Shown here piece after piece: positions 1 through 9,932 of a DNA stretch of 64,000 nucleotides. The translations under genes were made by a program, and so were the position numbers. The notes beneath the pieces are model-generated. The model had not been told where the DNA came from. It was given only the letters and a program-made list of their open reading frames with translations, and made no database searches. Location: assembly GCA_016873635.1 (NCBI GenBank), contig VGWJ01000003.1, positions 30,294 to 94,293 on the forward strand, written 5' to 3'. The stretch's first letter is position 1. Each line of letters starts with the position of its first letter. Origin of the DNA: Lentisphaerota bacterium (GTDB lineage Bacteria > Verrucomicrobiota > Kiritimatiellia > UBA8416 > VGWJ01).

Positions 1-86
1 ACCGCGGGCCGCGGGGCGCGTATGAGTCTGCGGGCAACGGGCACGGCGTGCGTTGGGGCATCGACGGCCCGCAGCGGAGAACAGCG

Positions 87-1580
87 ATGAGCATCAACGA
101 GAGCGTCGGCGCCTTCATGGCCGGTTTCGTCCACGAGGGCCTCACCTTCGACGACGTTTCACTGGTCACGCAGTACGCCGATTTTCTGCCCGACCAGACG
201 GACATCGCCAGCCGGCTGACCTCGCGCATCCCGCTCAACATGCCCATGATCAGCGCCGCGATGGACACGGTCACCGAGGCGCCCATGGCCGTGGTCATGG
301 CCCTCTTGGGCGGCATCGGCGTCATTCACAAGAACCTGACCGTCGAGGAGCAGGCCCGACAGGCGGCAATCGTGAAGCACCACCTGCACGGGCTGATCCG
401 CGATCCGATCGTCTTCCGCACCGACCAGACGCTCGAGGACATCAACCGCCGCAAGCGCGAGAAGGACTACAAGTTCAACGGCTTCCCGATCCTGGATGAG
501 CACGACAACCTGGCCGGGATCCTGACCGCCACGGACATGAAGTTCGCCCGCGACCGCACGGCCAAGCTGGCGGACATCATGACCAGGGAGGTCATCACCG
601 CACCGCCCGACACCTCGCTGCAGCAGGCCTGCGAGCTCATGATGAAGCACCGCATCGGCAAGCTGCCGCTGGTCCAGAAGGGCAAGCTGATGGGTCTCTA
701 CAGCTTCACCGACGTCCGCACGCTGGTGGAGAACGTGCAGCCGCTGTACAACCGCGACGCCAAGTACCGGCTGCGCGTGGCGGCGGCCATCAGCCCGGCC
801 GACTACCGCCGCGTCGAAGCGCTGGCGGCGGAGGACGTGGACGCCGTCGTGGTGGACAGCGCGCACGGGCACACCAGGGGCGTCATCGAGATGGTGCGCT
901 GGGTGTGCGCGCACTATCCCGACATCGACGTGATCGCCGGCAACGTGGGCACCGCCGAGGGCGCGCTGGCCCTGCGCGACGCCGGGGCGCACGCCGTCAA
1001 GGTGGGCATCGGACCCGGCTCGATCTGCACCACGCGCGTGGTCTGCGGCGTGGGTATTCCCCAGATCACGGCCATCTACAACGCCGTGTCCGCGCTGGAG
1101 GACAGCGTGCCGGTCATCGCCGACGGCGGGGTGCGGCATTCAGGCGACGTGCCCAAGGCGCTGGCGGCGGGAGCCGAGAGCGTCATGCTCGGCTCGGTGC
1201 TGGCCGGCACCGAGGAAAGCCCCGGCGAGAAGATCATTCATCAGGGCCGCCAGTACGTGGTCTACCGCGGCATGGGCAGCCTGGCGGCCATGCGCGAGGG
1301 CATCGGCAGCCGGGAACGCTACGGCCAGGCCGGCGTGGAGGACGAGGAGCGTCTCGTGCCCCAGGGCATCGAGGGCATCGTGCCCTACGCCGGGGACGTG
1401 CGCAAAGTCATGACCCAGTTCTGCGGAGGCCTGCGCTCGGCGCTGGGTTACTGCGGATGCCGCTCGGCGCGCGACCTGCGCCGGCGCGCCCGCTTCGTGA
1501 GGGTCTCGCTGGCCGGGCTGGCCGAAGCGCATCCCCACGACGTCAAGATCATGAAGGAGGCGCCGAACTACCGCTCCTGA
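87..1580 (+). CDS. guaB: Inosine-5'-monophosphate dehydrogenase
   Basis: Converts IMP to XMP with NAD+, the committed step of guanine nucleotide synthesis in the cytoplasm. The 497-residue product has the family's usual length. A TIM barrel is interrupted at about residues 105-220 by a CBS-domain pair (ending near the [12 protein letters not shown] stretch). The catalytic loop reads GPGSICTTR with Cys314 as the nucleophile, followed by the [11 protein letters not shown] phosphate site. I chose the ATG at 87 because GGAGA lies 6 nt upstream; an in-frame ATG at 48 would add 13 residues with no homology to the family. The gene stands alone on the plus strand and converges on the mlaD end. Confidence 0.96.
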   Translation: MSINESVGAFMAGFVHEGLTFDDVSLVTQYADFLPDQTDIASRLTSRIPLNMPMISAAMDTVTEAPMAVVMALLGGIGVIHKNLTVEEQARQAAIVKHHLHGLIRDPIVFRTDQTLEDINRRKREKDYKFNGFPILDEHDNLAGILTATDMKFARDRTAKLADIMTREVITAPPDTSLQQACELMMKHRIGKLPLVQKGKLMGLYSFTDVRTLVENVQPLYNRDAKYRLRVAAAISPADYRRVEALAAEDVDAVVVDSAHGHTRGVIEMVRWVCAHYPDIDVIAGNVGTAEGALALRDAGAHAVKVGIGPGSICTTRVVCGVGIPQITAIYNAVSALEDSVPVIADGGVRHSGDVPKALAAGAESVMLGSVLAGTEESPGEKIIHQGRQYVVYRGMGSLAAMREGIGSRERYGQAGVEDEERLVPQGIEGIVPYAGDVRKVMTQFCGGLRSALGYCGCRSARDLRRRARFVRVSLAGLAEAHPHDVKIMKEAPNYRS

Positions 1581-1698
1581 CCGGCACGGCCGCGCCGCCC
1601 CGTCCCGCGGCTTCTCCACGCCCCGCGGAAGGTTGTCGCCGCCGCGGAGCCGCACCCGGCGCACGCGCACGCGGAGAGCCGGAAAATGAAGGCGGCCG

Positions 1699-2595
1699 TC
1701 AGAAAGCTCCGAAGAGAATGCTGGTGAAGGACACCACCGGCGAGGTCTCGCGCGAATCGTCGATCCAGGCGCGCAGCTCGCGGATCGCCTGCTCCAGCTC
1801 CCGGTAGAGGCCGTCGTCGCGGATGAGACGTCCCACGACGCCTTCGGATTTCTCGATCTGCTCGGCCGTGCGGCGCAGCGAGGCCGCGGCCGCCGCCAGG
1901 TCGCCGTATACGGGACTCTTCTCCGCCAGAAGCTGCCCCACGACGCCTTCGCCCTTCTCGAGCCGCTCGGTGAGCACCCTCAGGGAACGGACCATGGCGG
2001 TCATCTCCTCGTAGACCTCCTCGTCTTCCGAGAGGATGCGCCCGAGGGTTCCTTTCCCTTCGCCGACGCGCCGCGCCGTGTCGTGAAAAAGGTCGACCGC
2101 TTCCTTGAGGCTGTCCAGAACCCCCTCCTCGATAATGCCCTTCTTTATGGCGCCCACCAGCTCGGCGGCGTCGGCGACCAGGTCGTAAGGTTTCTCGCCC
2201 CGCAGCACCGTGTCCGGCGGCAGGAGGGGCCGTTCGGGCGAACCCTCGTATATCTCCAGGTAGCGCCCGCCGAGAACCGAGGACGCCACCACGGCCGCGC
2301 TGTAGTCCTCCCGGATGTGCAGCGGGTACTGGAGCAGCAGATGGGCGTGAACGCCGTCGGGCCTCAACCGCAGGCCGCGCACGCGCCCCACTTCCATGCC
2401 GCGCACGACCACGCTGTCGCCGTCGCGCAGGCCCATGGTATGGCTGAAGACCACCTCCAGCTCGTGCTTCTCGCCGAACCAGGTCTCGCGGGACAGGATG
2501 ATCGTGAAATAGCCCAGCCCGAACAGGACCATGACCATCACCACGCCCACCACGATTTCCGTGGTCAGCTCCCGGACAATCCAGTCTCTCCTCAT
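1699..2595 (-). CDS. mlaD: MCE-domain substrate-binding protein of an Mla-type lipid transporter
   Basis: Periplasmic, inner-membrane-anchored lipid-binding subunit of an Mla-type ABC transporter. Residues about 10-35 form one hydrophobic anchor (VVGVVMVMVLFGLGYF), followed by the MCE domain (GLRDGDSVVVRGMEVGRV). The C-terminal half holds three repeats of about 36 residues that each begin G-T/V-L/V-G-x-L/I and contain a helical coiled-coil-like stretch. The ATG at 2595 overlaps the mlaF stop as ATGA and has AAGGA upstream, so translation is probably coupled; a start at 2613 would add six residues. It is the last gene of the mlaE-mlaF-mlaD block. No MlaA, MlaB or MlaC gene is seen nearby. Confidence 0.9.
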   Translation of the reverse strand: MRRDWIVRELTTEIVVGVVMVMVLFGLGYFTIILSRETWFGEKHELEVVFSHTMGLRDGDSVVVRGMEVGRVRGLRLRPDGVHAHLLLQYPLHIREDYSAAVVASSVLGGRYLEIYEGSPERPLLPPDTVLRGEKPYDLVADAAELVGAIKKGIIEEGVLDSLKEAVDLFHDTARRVGEGKGTLGRILSEDEEVYEEMTAMVRSLRVLTERLEKGEGVVGQLLAEKSPVYGDLAAAAASLRRTAEQIEKSEGVVGRLIRDDGLYRELEQAIRELRAWIDDSRETSPVVSFTSILFGAF

Positions 2596-3362
2596 CGCGC
2601 GTTCCTTTCCCACACGCCCTCCGCGGTGATGAACTGGGACCGCAGAAAGGCCTGCACTTCTTCGTTTTCGGACTGCATGAACTCCCGGGGCGAAGCCATT
2701 TCCACGATCGTCCCGCCGTAGAGCATGGCGACCATGGTCCCGATGGAAAGCGCGCTATGCAGGTCGTGCGTGACCACCACGCTGGTGACCCCGAGATCCC
2801 GCCCCGCCCGCGCGATCAGGCGGTCAATGGTCCGCGACGAGACCGGATCCAGCCCGGAGGTGGGTTCGTCGTAAAGGACGATCTCCGGGTTGCGGATGAT
2901 GGCCCGCGCCAGTCCGGCCCGCTTGCGCATGCCTCCCGATATCTCCGCGGGCAGCTTCCCGCCGTGCTCTTCGAGGTCCACGAGCCGGAGCGCTTCCGCG
3001 ACGCGGCGCTCGATCTCCGCTTCGTCCTCCCGCGTCTTCTCCCTGAGCGGCAGGGCCACGTTCTCGGCCACGTTCAGCCAGGCCAGGAGCGCGCCGCTCT
3101 GGAAAAGGTATCCGAACCGTTCGCGGACCCGGCGCAGCCCCGCTTCCGGGAGCTCCGTGATGTCTTCGCCGTCCACCAGCACCCGCCCCGCGTCGGGCGT
3201 CATCAGCCGCACCATGTGCTTGAGCGTCACGCTCTTGCCGGCGCCCGAGGGGCCCACGATCACGAAGACCTCCCCGCGCCGGACGCGGAAGCTCACGCCG
3301 TCCAGCACCGCCTGCCCGGCCAGCACCTTGGTCACATTGTCGAATTCGATCAGCGCGCGCAT
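2592..3362 (-). CDS. mlaF: ABC transporter ATPase of the Mla-type lipid transporter
   Basis: Cytoplasmic ATPase that powers phospholipid transport through MlaE. The 256 residues contain Walker A GPSGAGKS (37-44), the signature EISGGMRKRAGLARAI typical of MlaF rather than generic ABC importers, Walker B VLYDEPTSGLDP and the H-loop VVTHDLHSA. Its start lies 4 nt after the mlaE stop and its end overlaps mlaD by 4 nt, which makes a tight three-gene transporter operon. Confidence 0.93.
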   Translation of the reverse strand: MRALIEFDNVTKVLAGQAVLDGVSFRVRRGEVFVIVGPSGAGKSVTLKHMVRLMTPDAGRVLVDGEDITELPEAGLRRVRERFGYLFQSGALLAWLNVAENVALPLREKTREDEAEIERRVAEALRLVDLEEHGGKLPAEISGGMRKRAGLARAIIRNPEIVLYDEPTSGLDPVSSRTIDRLIARAGRDLGVTSVVVTHDLHSALSIGTMVAMLYGGTIVEMASPREFMQSENEEVQAFLRSQFITAEGVWERNAR

Positions 3363-3366
3363 GTGC

Positions 3367-4179
3367 CTACTCGTACAGCAGCCGCGTCACGATGTAGCCC
3401 GCCACGAGGATCAGCAGGAACGCGGTGATGACCGCGCGCCGCGTGGCGTAGCCGACGCCCTGCGCGCCCTGCGTGGCCCCGAACCCCGCGTGGCAGGACA
3501 CGATCGTGATGATGATCCCGAAAAGCAGCGCCTTCAACAGGCCCACGTAGAGGTCTTTCACCGCCGCGTAGCGCGTGGCGTTGTAGAAATAGGCGCTCCA
3601 GGCCACGTCGAGCTGCGTGACGCCCACCAGTCCGCCGCCGAGCACACCCATGATCGAAGCGTAGAACGTCAGCACGGGGGTCATGACGGCCATGGCCGCC
3701 AGGCGCGGCATCACCAGGAAGCGCACCGGGTCTATGGACATCAGCTCCAGCGCCTCGATCTCTTCCGAGACCGTCATCGTGGCCAGCCGCGCGGCCATGG
3801 CCGAGCCCACGCAGGCCGCCAGGATCAGCGCCGTCATGAAAGGACCCATCTCCCGCAGCATGGACACCATCACCGCGGCGCCAATGTTGACTTCCTGGTG
3901 AAAGCGCCTCAGCTGCAGCCCGGTCTGCAGCGAGAGAATCATGCCCGTGAACACGGCCACCACCGTGATCACCCCGAGACTGCGCACGCCGGAGACGTAC
4001 ATCTGCATGACGATCTCGTGGCGGCTGCGTGCGCTGAACGCGTAGCGCAGGCAGGCTACGGCGCGCGCCAGCAGCACGCCCGCGCGGCCGGCGGCGCGGC
4101 ACCCGAACAGGGCGCGGCGCCCGATGCGGCCCAGCATGTTCAGGGAGGGCGGAAAATACTCGGGCTCCCTAGTGATCAT
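3367..4179 (-). CDS. mlaE: MlaE-family ABC transporter permease
   Basis: Integral inner-membrane permease of the Mla-type phospholipid transporter, 270 residues. It shows the conserved MlaE core, including the EEIEALELMSIDPVRFLVMPRL motif region followed by strongly hydrophobic segments up to the C terminus (FLLILVAGYIVTRLL). The ATG at 4179 is preceded by GAGGG and overlaps the upstream gene by 11 nt. An open frame continues to 4233, but that extra sequence lies inside the neighbouring gene and is not family-like. The overlap suggests the upstream aromatic-repeat protein is co-translated with the transporter. Confidence 0.92.
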   Translation of the reverse strand: MITREPEYFPPSLNMLGRIGRRALFGCRAAGRAGVLLARAVACLRYAFSARSRHEIVMQMYVSGVRSLGVITVVAVFTGMILSLQTGLQLRRFHQEVNIGAAVMVSMLREMGPFMTALILAACVGSAMAARLATMTVSEEIEALELMSIDPVRFLVMPRLAAMAVMTPVLTFYASIMGVLGGGLVGVTQLDVAWSAYFYNATRYAAVKDLYVGLLKALLFGIIITIVSCHAGFGATQGAQGVGYATRRAVITAFLLILVAGYIVTRLLYE

Positions 4180-5626
4180 CGCAATGAACCCTCGCGAAGT
4201 ATAGCAGCCGCAGCTCCTTACGCAAACCTTCACGCCGGTAGCCCAGCAGCCCGCGCAGCAGTTCGCAGGCGCGCGCGCCGTCCCCGTCCGTTTCCCGCGC
4301 GACGTTCAGCAGCGGAAAGAGCGACCACGCGCGGCCGCCCGCGCCGTCGTTGCGGTAGCGGTACAGGCCCCACAGCAGCTCGTGCGCGCGGGCCGCGCCC
4401 TCGCGTTCCCACGTCGCCACGGTCCAGAACGGAGCCAGGTTCTTGTCCACGGCCCGCATGTCCTTGGTCGGCCACAGCTCCAGCGCGCGGACCGCCGCCG
4501 CGTCGTGCTCGCGCCGGTAGGAGAAAAGCGGCCACAGCCGGAAGTACTTCAGGTACGGGTCGGCCTGTTCCGCGCCCGCCGCCTTGCCGCGCCGCGTCTC
4601 GGCGTGGATCAGGGGGTTCAGCAGGAAGCGGCGCACAACGTATTCCGGCCGCTCGTGCCGGTCAATGAAACAGACCGGCCAGAGCACGCACGCGCGGTCC
4701 ATGCCCGCCTGGCTGCGCCGGCCCCACAGCGGCCAGAGATAAAGCGTGCGGGGGTCGTCGGACCGGTACCGCACGAAGGGCCAGGGACAATGCAGCAGCC
4801 GGACGTCGTCGCTGACGGTGTAACGGAACAGGGGCGGCAGCGCCATCCAGGTGCGGCCGTCCTTCACCCGCGCGTAGCCGAAGAGCGGAAAGACCGCGTA
4901 GCCGAAGCCTTCGCCGCCCCGGTAGCGGAACCGGGCGTGGGTCCAGACGGGCCACATCACGAACGCGGCCTCCTGCCGGCCCTCGTTCACGGCGCGGCCG
5001 TAGAATGGAAAGACGCGGAAACGCCGCACGCCTTGGCCCCGCGTGTCCTCGAATACCGGCCAGAGCACGCCGCGCGTGACCACGTCGTTCACCTGCGCCC
5101 GCATATACAGCGGAAAAAGGACAAAAACAAAGCTGTCGAAACTCAGGAATTCGTTGAACCTGCCCGCGAGGGGGAATACGCCGAAGTACTCCTCGCCGTT
5201 GCGGTCGCGTCCGGCCGCAAGAAAAGGAATGACCACGACTCTGAAGCGCGAACCGCGCGTCGCGGTGTCGTAATCGTTGCCGAAGGCCGTCAGACAATGC
5301 CAGCTGCGCTCCCCGCGCAGATCGCGCACCTCGCACACCGGCCACAGGAACTGGCGCTGCACGCGTTCGCCGGCGGCATCGCGCTCCTCGCTGTAGAAGG
5401 GGCGCACGGCCAGGAAGGACGCGCCGTCCGGCGCGGTCCGGCGCTCGAAGAACGGACCCAGGACGCGCAGCCGCGCGTTGCCGCGCGCGTCGGTGTCGCG
5501 GCTGGCCAGGCATCCCGCGTCAAAGGGCCGGGATGAAGCGGGCTCGGCGCGCGACGCAACGGCCGCCGCCAGCAGGCCGATCACCCCGGCCAGCCGCGCC
5601 GCCGCAACCAGTCGCTCAGCCGTCAT
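4169..5626 (-). CDS. Exported aromatic-repeat protein of unknown function, in the Mla operon
   Basis: I do not recognise the family. The 485 residues begin with a signal-like segment (LAGVIGLLAAAVASRAEP). The rest carries about 15 copies of a short aromatic motif of the type LWPLW, VFPLF, LFPLY or MWPVW, spaced roughly 20-35 residues apart and flanked by arginine and tyrosine, which suggests repeated beta strands. The gene overlaps pyrB by 11 nt upstream and mlaE by 11 nt downstream, so it is translated as part of the argF-pyrB-mlaEFD unit. An envelope role alongside lipid transport is plausible from position only. Beta-propeller, beta-solenoid and barrel folds are all possible. Confidence 0.8.
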   Translation of the reverse strand: MTAERLVAAARLAGVIGLLAAAVASRAEPASSRPFDAGCLASRDTDARGNARLRVLGPFFERRTAPDGASFLAVRPFYSEERDAAGERVQRQFLWPVCEVRDLRGERSWHCLTAFGNDYDTATRGSRFRVVVIPFLAAGRDRNGEEYFGVFPLAGRFNEFLSFDSFVFVLFPLYMRAQVNDVVTRGVLWPVFEDTRGQGVRRFRVFPFYGRAVNEGRQEAAFVMWPVWTHARFRYRGGEGFGYAVFPLFGYARVKDGRTWMALPPLFRYTVSDDVRLLHCPWPFVRYRSDDPRTLYLWPLWGRRSQAGMDRACVLWPVCFIDRHERPEYVVRRFLLNPLIHAETRRGKAAGAEQADPYLKYFRLWPLFSYRREHDAAAVRALELWPTKDMRAVDKNLAPFWTVATWEREGAARAHELLWGLYRYRNDGAGGRAWSLFPLLNVARETDGDGARACELLRGLLGYRREGLRKELRLLYFARVHCDDH

Positions 5627-6680
5627 AGCCCCGGATATCCCCGTCGCGCCCGAAGATCGCGGCGATCAGCGCGGCCCGAATCCACATCCCGTTGCGCATC
5701 TGGCGCCAGTAGACGGCGCGCGGATCGCCGTCGATCTCCACGGCGATCTCCTTGCGCCGGGGAAGCGGATGCATGATCACCGCCGTGGGCTTGATCATCT
5801 GCAGGTGCCGGTGCTCGAGACAGTAGCGGCTGATGTCGATGCGCGCGCTGTCGCCTTCGCGCGCGTCCCACTCGTCCTGGATGCGCGTCATGTAGATCGC
5901 GTCGGCGTCACGGATCGCGCTCTCCATGTCGCCGCCCGTCTCGAAGGCCACGCCCCGCGACGCGAGCGTCTCGCACACGTCGGGGCTGATCTGCAGCGGC
6001 TCCGGAGCCACGAAACGCAGACGCAGGCCGCCGTAGTTCGTCAGCAGCACCGCCAGCGAGCGCACGGTGCGGCCGCGCAGCAGGTCGCCCACGAAGACAA
6101 TGCACTTGCCGTCGATGCCGCCCAGGTTCTCGAAGCTGCGCTGCAGCGTGTACACGTCCAGCAGGGCCTGCGTGGGATGCTGGTCGCGGCCCGAGCCGGC
6201 GTTGATCAGCGGGATGGGACGTCCGGCGTTGGACAGCACCCAGGCCATGCGCTCCGCCAGGCCGGCGATCTGGGAGCGCATCACGATCAGGTCGAAGTAC
6301 GAGCTGAAAGTCCGCACCGAGTCCTCCGGCGACTCGCCCTTGTATTCGCTCGATGTCGCCGGATCGCGCACCTCGCCGATGGTCAGCCCCAGGATCTGGC
6401 AGGCCGCGCAGAACGACAGGAACGTCCGCGTGCTGGGCTGCGTGAAGTAGAGCATCGCGCGCCTGGCATCCAGCAGGCCTTTCAGGAAACGCCGGCCCTC
6501 GTCGCTCTTGGCAATGAAACGGATGCGCGTGGCCAGCGCGCCCAGGTCCTCGAGCCGCGCGCGGTCGAACTGCTGGGCCAGCAGCACGTGGAACAGGCGC
6601 CCGTCCTCGGCGAAATACGCCGCCTTGGCCTTCGCGTCCAGCCGCCGGAACTCTTCCCATCCGATGCGGTTCAAAGGCAT
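5616..6680 (-). CDS. pyrB: Aspartate carbamoyltransferase, catalytic chain
   Basis: Makes N-carbamoyl-L-aspartate from carbamoyl phosphate and aspartate, the second step of pyrimidine synthesis. The carbamoyl phosphate loop QPSTRT lies at residues 82-86, with HPTQALLD and the aspartate-side motif MHPLPRRKEI downstream. At 354 residues it is about 40 longer than the E. coli chain, with roughly 30 extra residues before the STRT loop. I chose the ATG at 6680 because GGGAGG lies about 8 nt upstream and the frame above it lies in argF. It follows argF by 20 nt. No pyrI regulatory chain is present; pyrE is about 14 kb away. Confidence 0.88.
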   Translation of the reverse strand: MPLNRIGWEEFRRLDAKAKAAYFAEDGRLFHVLLAQQFDRARLEDLGALATRIRFIAKSDEGRRFLKGLLDARRAMLYFTQPSTRTFLSFCAACQILGLTIGEVRDPATSSEYKGESPEDSVRTFSSYFDLIVMRSQIAGLAERMAWVLSNAGRPIPLINAGSGRDQHPTQALLDVYTLQRSFENLGGIDGKCIVFVGDLLRGRTVRSLAVLLTNYGGLRLRFVAPEPLQISPDVCETLASRGVAFETGGDMESAIRDADAIYMTRIQDEWDAREGDSARIDISRYCLEHRHLQMIKPTAVIMHPLPRRKEIAVEIDGDPRAVYWRQMRNGMWIRAALIAAIFGRDGDIRGYDG

Positions 6681-6700
6681 GCGGCTTCCCTCCCCGAAAG

Positions 6701-7720
6701 CTAGAGCGCGGCGACAAACAGGGCCTTGATGGTGTGCATGCGGTTCTCCGCCTGGTCGAACACCAGCGACATCTTCGACTCGAACACGTCGTCGGTGACC
6801 TCCATGGCGCCGATATCCTTCGTGAGATCCGTGTTGCGGTCGTGAAACGCGGGGAGACAGTGCAGGAACACCAGCGCGCCGTTCGCCGCGTTGCCCGTGG
6901 CGTTCATCAAAGCCATGTCGACGCGGTAGGGCTTCAAGAGCGCGATGCGCTCTTCCATTTTCGATTCTTCGCCCATGGACGCCCACACGTCGGTGTAAAC
7001 CACGTTCGCACCGCGCACGGCCAGCGCGGGATCGTGCGAAATCGCCACGCTGCCGCCGTTGGCCGCCGCGACGCGCTCCGCCGCCGCGACCAGGTCCCGC
7101 GGCGGGGCCAGGGACGGCGGCGTGCAGTCGACGAAGTCCATGCCCACCTTGGCGCAGCCCGCCATGAGCGAATTGGCGACGTTGTTGCGGCCGTCTCCCA
7201 CGTAGACCACCTTTACGCCTTTGAACGCTCCGAAACGCTCGCGCACGGTCAGCAGGTCCGCCAGCGCCTGCGTGGGATGCGATTCGTCGGTCAGGCCGTT
7301 CCATACGGGCCGCCCGGAATACTCCGCCAGCCACGCGACCCGCTGCTGGCTGTAGCCCCGGAAGAAGATGCCGTCAAACATGCGCCCCAGCACGCGCGCC
7401 GTGTCCGCCACGGATTCCTTCTTGCCGAGGTGAATGTCCCGGGCGGAGAGATATTCCGTGCGCCCGCCCTCATCGGCCGCGGCCACCGCCGCCGCGCAAC
7501 GCGTGCGGGTCGAAGTCTTCTCGAAGATCATGGCGATGTGCTTGCGGTGCAGCAGGTTGCCGCGTATGCCGACCCGCTTGCGCTGCTTGAGCTCGGCGGC
7601 CAGGTCCAGCAAGGCCAGCAGCTCGTCGTCGGTAAGATCGTCCAGGCTCAGCAGGCCGCGCCCCTTGAGCGAGGCGCACTGCAACAGCGACACGGGCGGG
7701 TCTTCATGTCTGGCCGGCAT
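6701..7720 (-). CDS. argF: Ornithine carbamoyltransferase
   Basis: Forms citrulline from ornithine and carbamoyl phosphate in arginine synthesis. The carbamoyl phosphate site reads FEKTSTRTRC, followed by HPTQALADLLT, and the C-terminal ornithine site is FLHCLPAFHDRNTDL. The end GMEVTDDVFES-like block and QAENRMHTIKA resemble the enterobacterial ArgF/ArgI type. The ATG at 7720 has AGGGAGA 8 nt upstream, giving 339 residues, the normal length. It is the first gene of a unit that continues into pyrB, so both users of carbamoyl phosphate are encoded side by side. Confidence 0.95.
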   Translation of the reverse strand: MPARHEDPPVSLLQCASLKGRGLLSLDDLTDDELLALLDLAAELKQRKRVGIRGNLLHRKHIAMIFEKTSTRTRCAAAVAAADEGGRTEYLSARDIHLGKKESVADTARVLGRMFDGIFFRGYSQQRVAWLAEYSGRPVWNGLTDESHPTQALADLLTVRERFGAFKGVKVVYVGDGRNNVANSLMAGCAKVGMDFVDCTPPSLAPPRDLVAAAERVAAANGGSVAISHDPALAVRGANVVYTDVWASMGEESKMEERIALLKPYRVDMALMNATGNAANGALVFLHCLPAFHDRNTDLTKDIGAMEVTDDVFESKMSLVFDQAENRMHTIKALFVAAL

Positions 7721-7815
7721 CGGCGTTCTCCCTGCGGCGCATTCGCGCCCCAACCGCGGCCACTATCGCCCCACAGGGCGGCCAATGCAAAGGAAATCGG
7801 CCCGAGGTCGAGGGG

Positions 7816-8505
7816 TCACGAGGACGAGGGCGAGGTGTACTCCGCCTTCACCGGCTCGCGGGCGGCCCAGAGAATGCCGCGCCTGGCGATCTCAAGCGCT
7901 TCGGGCACCTTGAAGTCGTCCGCAACGTGGCCCAGCGAGGTGTAGAAGACGCGCGCCTTGCCGTAGCGCCGCTTCCACACCACGGGCATGACCGTGCCGC
8001 GAATCCACGGCACGCCGCCGTGCCGTCCGTTGAACGTCGTCGTCGCCAGCACCTCGTTGGAGGGATCCACGTGCATGTAGTACTGTTCGGATTTCATGCG
8101 GAAATCGCTCAGCCCGCGCGTGATGGGGTCCTTTTCGTCCGTGATGTTGACCGTGTAACCAACGATGCCGCCGGGATGCACGACCCACTGCCCGCCGGTC
8201 ATGAACTGGTACTCGGTGTCCTGCCGGAAGGAATCGCACATGCCCCCGTGCCAGCCCGCGAGCCCCACCCCGCCGCGAACCGCGTCGCGCAGGCCGCGGC
8301 TCTGGTCCCCCGTAATCTGGCCCATGGTCCAGATCGGAACGACTACCGCGTATTGCGCCATCTTTTCCCGGTCGAGATAGGCGTCCAGAGTGTCGGACAC
8401 CGTAACCCGGAATCCCCTGGACTCCAGCCACGGCGCGAAGATGTCCGCGCATTGCCTCGGAGTGTGCCCGTCCCAACCGCCCCAGACAATCAAGGCCGAT
8501 TTCAT
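7816..8505 (-). CDS. ThuA-like (trehalose utilisation / glutamine amidotransferase-like) protein
   Basis: 229-residue single-domain protein of the ThuA family, related in fold to class I glutamine amidotransferases; members often sit in sugar-utilisation loci but their reaction is mostly unproven. Visible family features are the N-terminal [28 protein letters not shown], the [10 protein letters not shown] stretch and the C-terminal RVFYTSLGH. The ATG at 8505 has a perfect AAAGGAGG ribosome-binding site. It has no sugar genes beside it; it is divergent from the flavodiiron gene and precedes argF by 95 nt. Confidence 0.82.
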   Translation of the reverse strand: MKSALIVWGGWDGHTPRQCADIFAPWLESRGFRVTVSDTLDAYLDREKMAQYAVVVPIWTMGQITGDQSRGLRDAVRGGVGLAGWHGGMCDSFRQDTEYQFMTGGQWVVHPGGIVGYTVNITDEKDPITRGLSDFRMKSEQYYMHVDPSNEVLATTTFNGRHGGVPWIRGTVMPVVWKRRYGKARVFYTSLGHVADDFKVPEALEIARRGILWAAREPVKAEYTSPSSS

Positions 8506-8701
8506 GCCGCCTCCTTTCGCCGGAAAAAAGGAACCTGATACCGGAAAGTCCAACCTGCGTCGAGCACTACCTTGAGACCCGGGTTTCGCGTGGAGTCGGA
8601 CCGATCGTTTGCTCTGGTGCGGCCCCGGAGCCCGGGCTATTCTTTGCAGAGGTTGCGCGCACGGAGATTTTTTCCGGACGCGGCGCACGCGGAGACAAAG
8701 C

Positions 8702-9871
8702 ATGAACACCCGAAAGATCACCGACCGCGTGGCATGGATGGGGGCGGCGGACTGGAACCGCCGCCTGTTCGATTCGCTCATCCCGCTGCCCGACGGCACA
8801 AGCTACAACGCGTACCTGGTGCGCGGCAGCGAGAAGACCGCCCTGCTCGACAGCGCCGACCCGGCCAAGTGCGACGCCCTGATGAGGCAGCTCGCCGACG
8901 TCGCGGAAGTGGACTACCTGGTCGCCCACCACGCCGAACAGGACCACTCCGGATCGCTCCCCGCCGTGGCGGAGCGCTATCCCGCGGCAAAGGTCGTCTG
9001 CACCCCGAAGGCCAAGGGCATGCTGGTCGACCATCTCGGCCTGCCGGAAGAACGCATTGTCGCCGTGGCCGACGGCGAAACCGTCTCGCTGGGCGACCGC
9101 ACCCTGGAGTTCATCCACACGCCATGGGTCCACTGGCCCGAGACCATGTGCACGTATCTGCGCGAGGACAAGATCCTGTTCTCGTGCGATTTCTTCGGTT
9201 CGCACCTGGCCACCACCGACCTGTGCGTGACCGACGAAGCCCTCGTCTACGAAGCGGCCAAACGCTACTACGCCGAAATCATGATGCCGTTCCGCACCGT
9301 CATCCGTAAGAACATCGAAAAGGTCGAAGCGCGCGACGTGCGCATGATCGCGCCAAGCCACGGCCCCGTCTATGACCGGCCGGCCTTCATCCTCGACGCC
9401 TACAAGGACTGGGTTTCCGAGAACGTGAAGAACGAGGTCGTGCTGCCTTACGTGTCCATGCACGGCAGCACCGAGCTGATGGTCCGGCACCTGGTGTCCG
9501 CGCTGGCCTGCCGCGGCGTGCGCGTGCGCGTCTTCGACCTGGCGGTCACCGACCTCGGCAAGCTGGCCATCGCCCTGGTTGACGCCGCCACGCTGGTCGT
9601 CGGCACGCCCACTGTGCACGTCGGGCCGCACCCCGCCGTGTTTTACGCCGCCCACCTGGCCAACGCCCTGCGCCCCAAGCTGCGCTTCGCGGCCGTCATC
9701 GGATCGTACGGCTGGAGCAGCAAGGCCATCGAGCAGATCGCGGGGCTGATACCGAATCTTAAGGTCGAGATACTGGACTCCGTGCTTTGCCGCGGCCTGC
9801 CGCGCGCGACGGACTTCGCGGCGCTGGATGCGCTGGCCGAATCCATCGCGGCCAGACACGCGGGGCTGTGA
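8702..9871 (+). CDS. fprA: A-type flavodiiron protein (FprA-like O2/NO reductase)
   Basis: Reduces O2 to water or NO to N2O in anaerobes, taking electrons from rubredoxin or F420H2. The N-terminal metallo-beta-lactamase domain carries a complete diiron ligand set: H77-x-E79-x-D81-H82, H144, D163 and H219 (SHGPVY). The C-terminal flavodoxin domain begins near residue 245 with the FMN phosphate loop SMHGSTE. The length of 389 matches the two-domain A class, with no rubredoxin or reductase fusion. The ATG at 8702 follows GGAGA. No rubredoxin gene is seen nearby. Confidence 0.93.
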   Translation: MNTRKITDRVAWMGAADWNRRLFDSLIPLPDGTSYNAYLVRGSEKTALLDSADPAKCDALMRQLADVAEVDYLVAHHAEQDHSGSLPAVAERYPAAKVVCTPKAKGMLVDHLGLPEERIVAVADGETVSLGDRTLEFIHTPWVHWPETMCTYLREDKILFSCDFFGSHLATTDLCVTDEALVYEAAKRYYAEIMMPFRTVIRKNIEKVEARDVRMIAPSHGPVYDRPAFILDAYKDWVSENVKNEVVLPYVSMHGSTELMVRHLVSALACRGVRVRVFDLAVTDLGKLAIALVDAATLVVGTPTVHVGPHPAVFYAAHLANALRPKLRFAAVIGSYGWSSKAIEQIAGLIPNLKVEILDSVLCRGLPRATDFAALDALAESIAARHAGL

Positions 9872-9932
9872 CGCGACGCACGGATGTCAACGTCCATGAG
9901 TGGCAACCGGTAGGGAACAGGCAGGCTCCGCC

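Noticed and set aside
6681..7334. Upstream extension of the aspartate carbamoyltransferase frame
   Set aside because: It overlaps argF out of frame and has no family similarity; the ribosome-binding site supports the start at 6680.
9896..9912. ATG just before panE
   Set aside because: It is out of frame with panE and reaches a stop after five codons.
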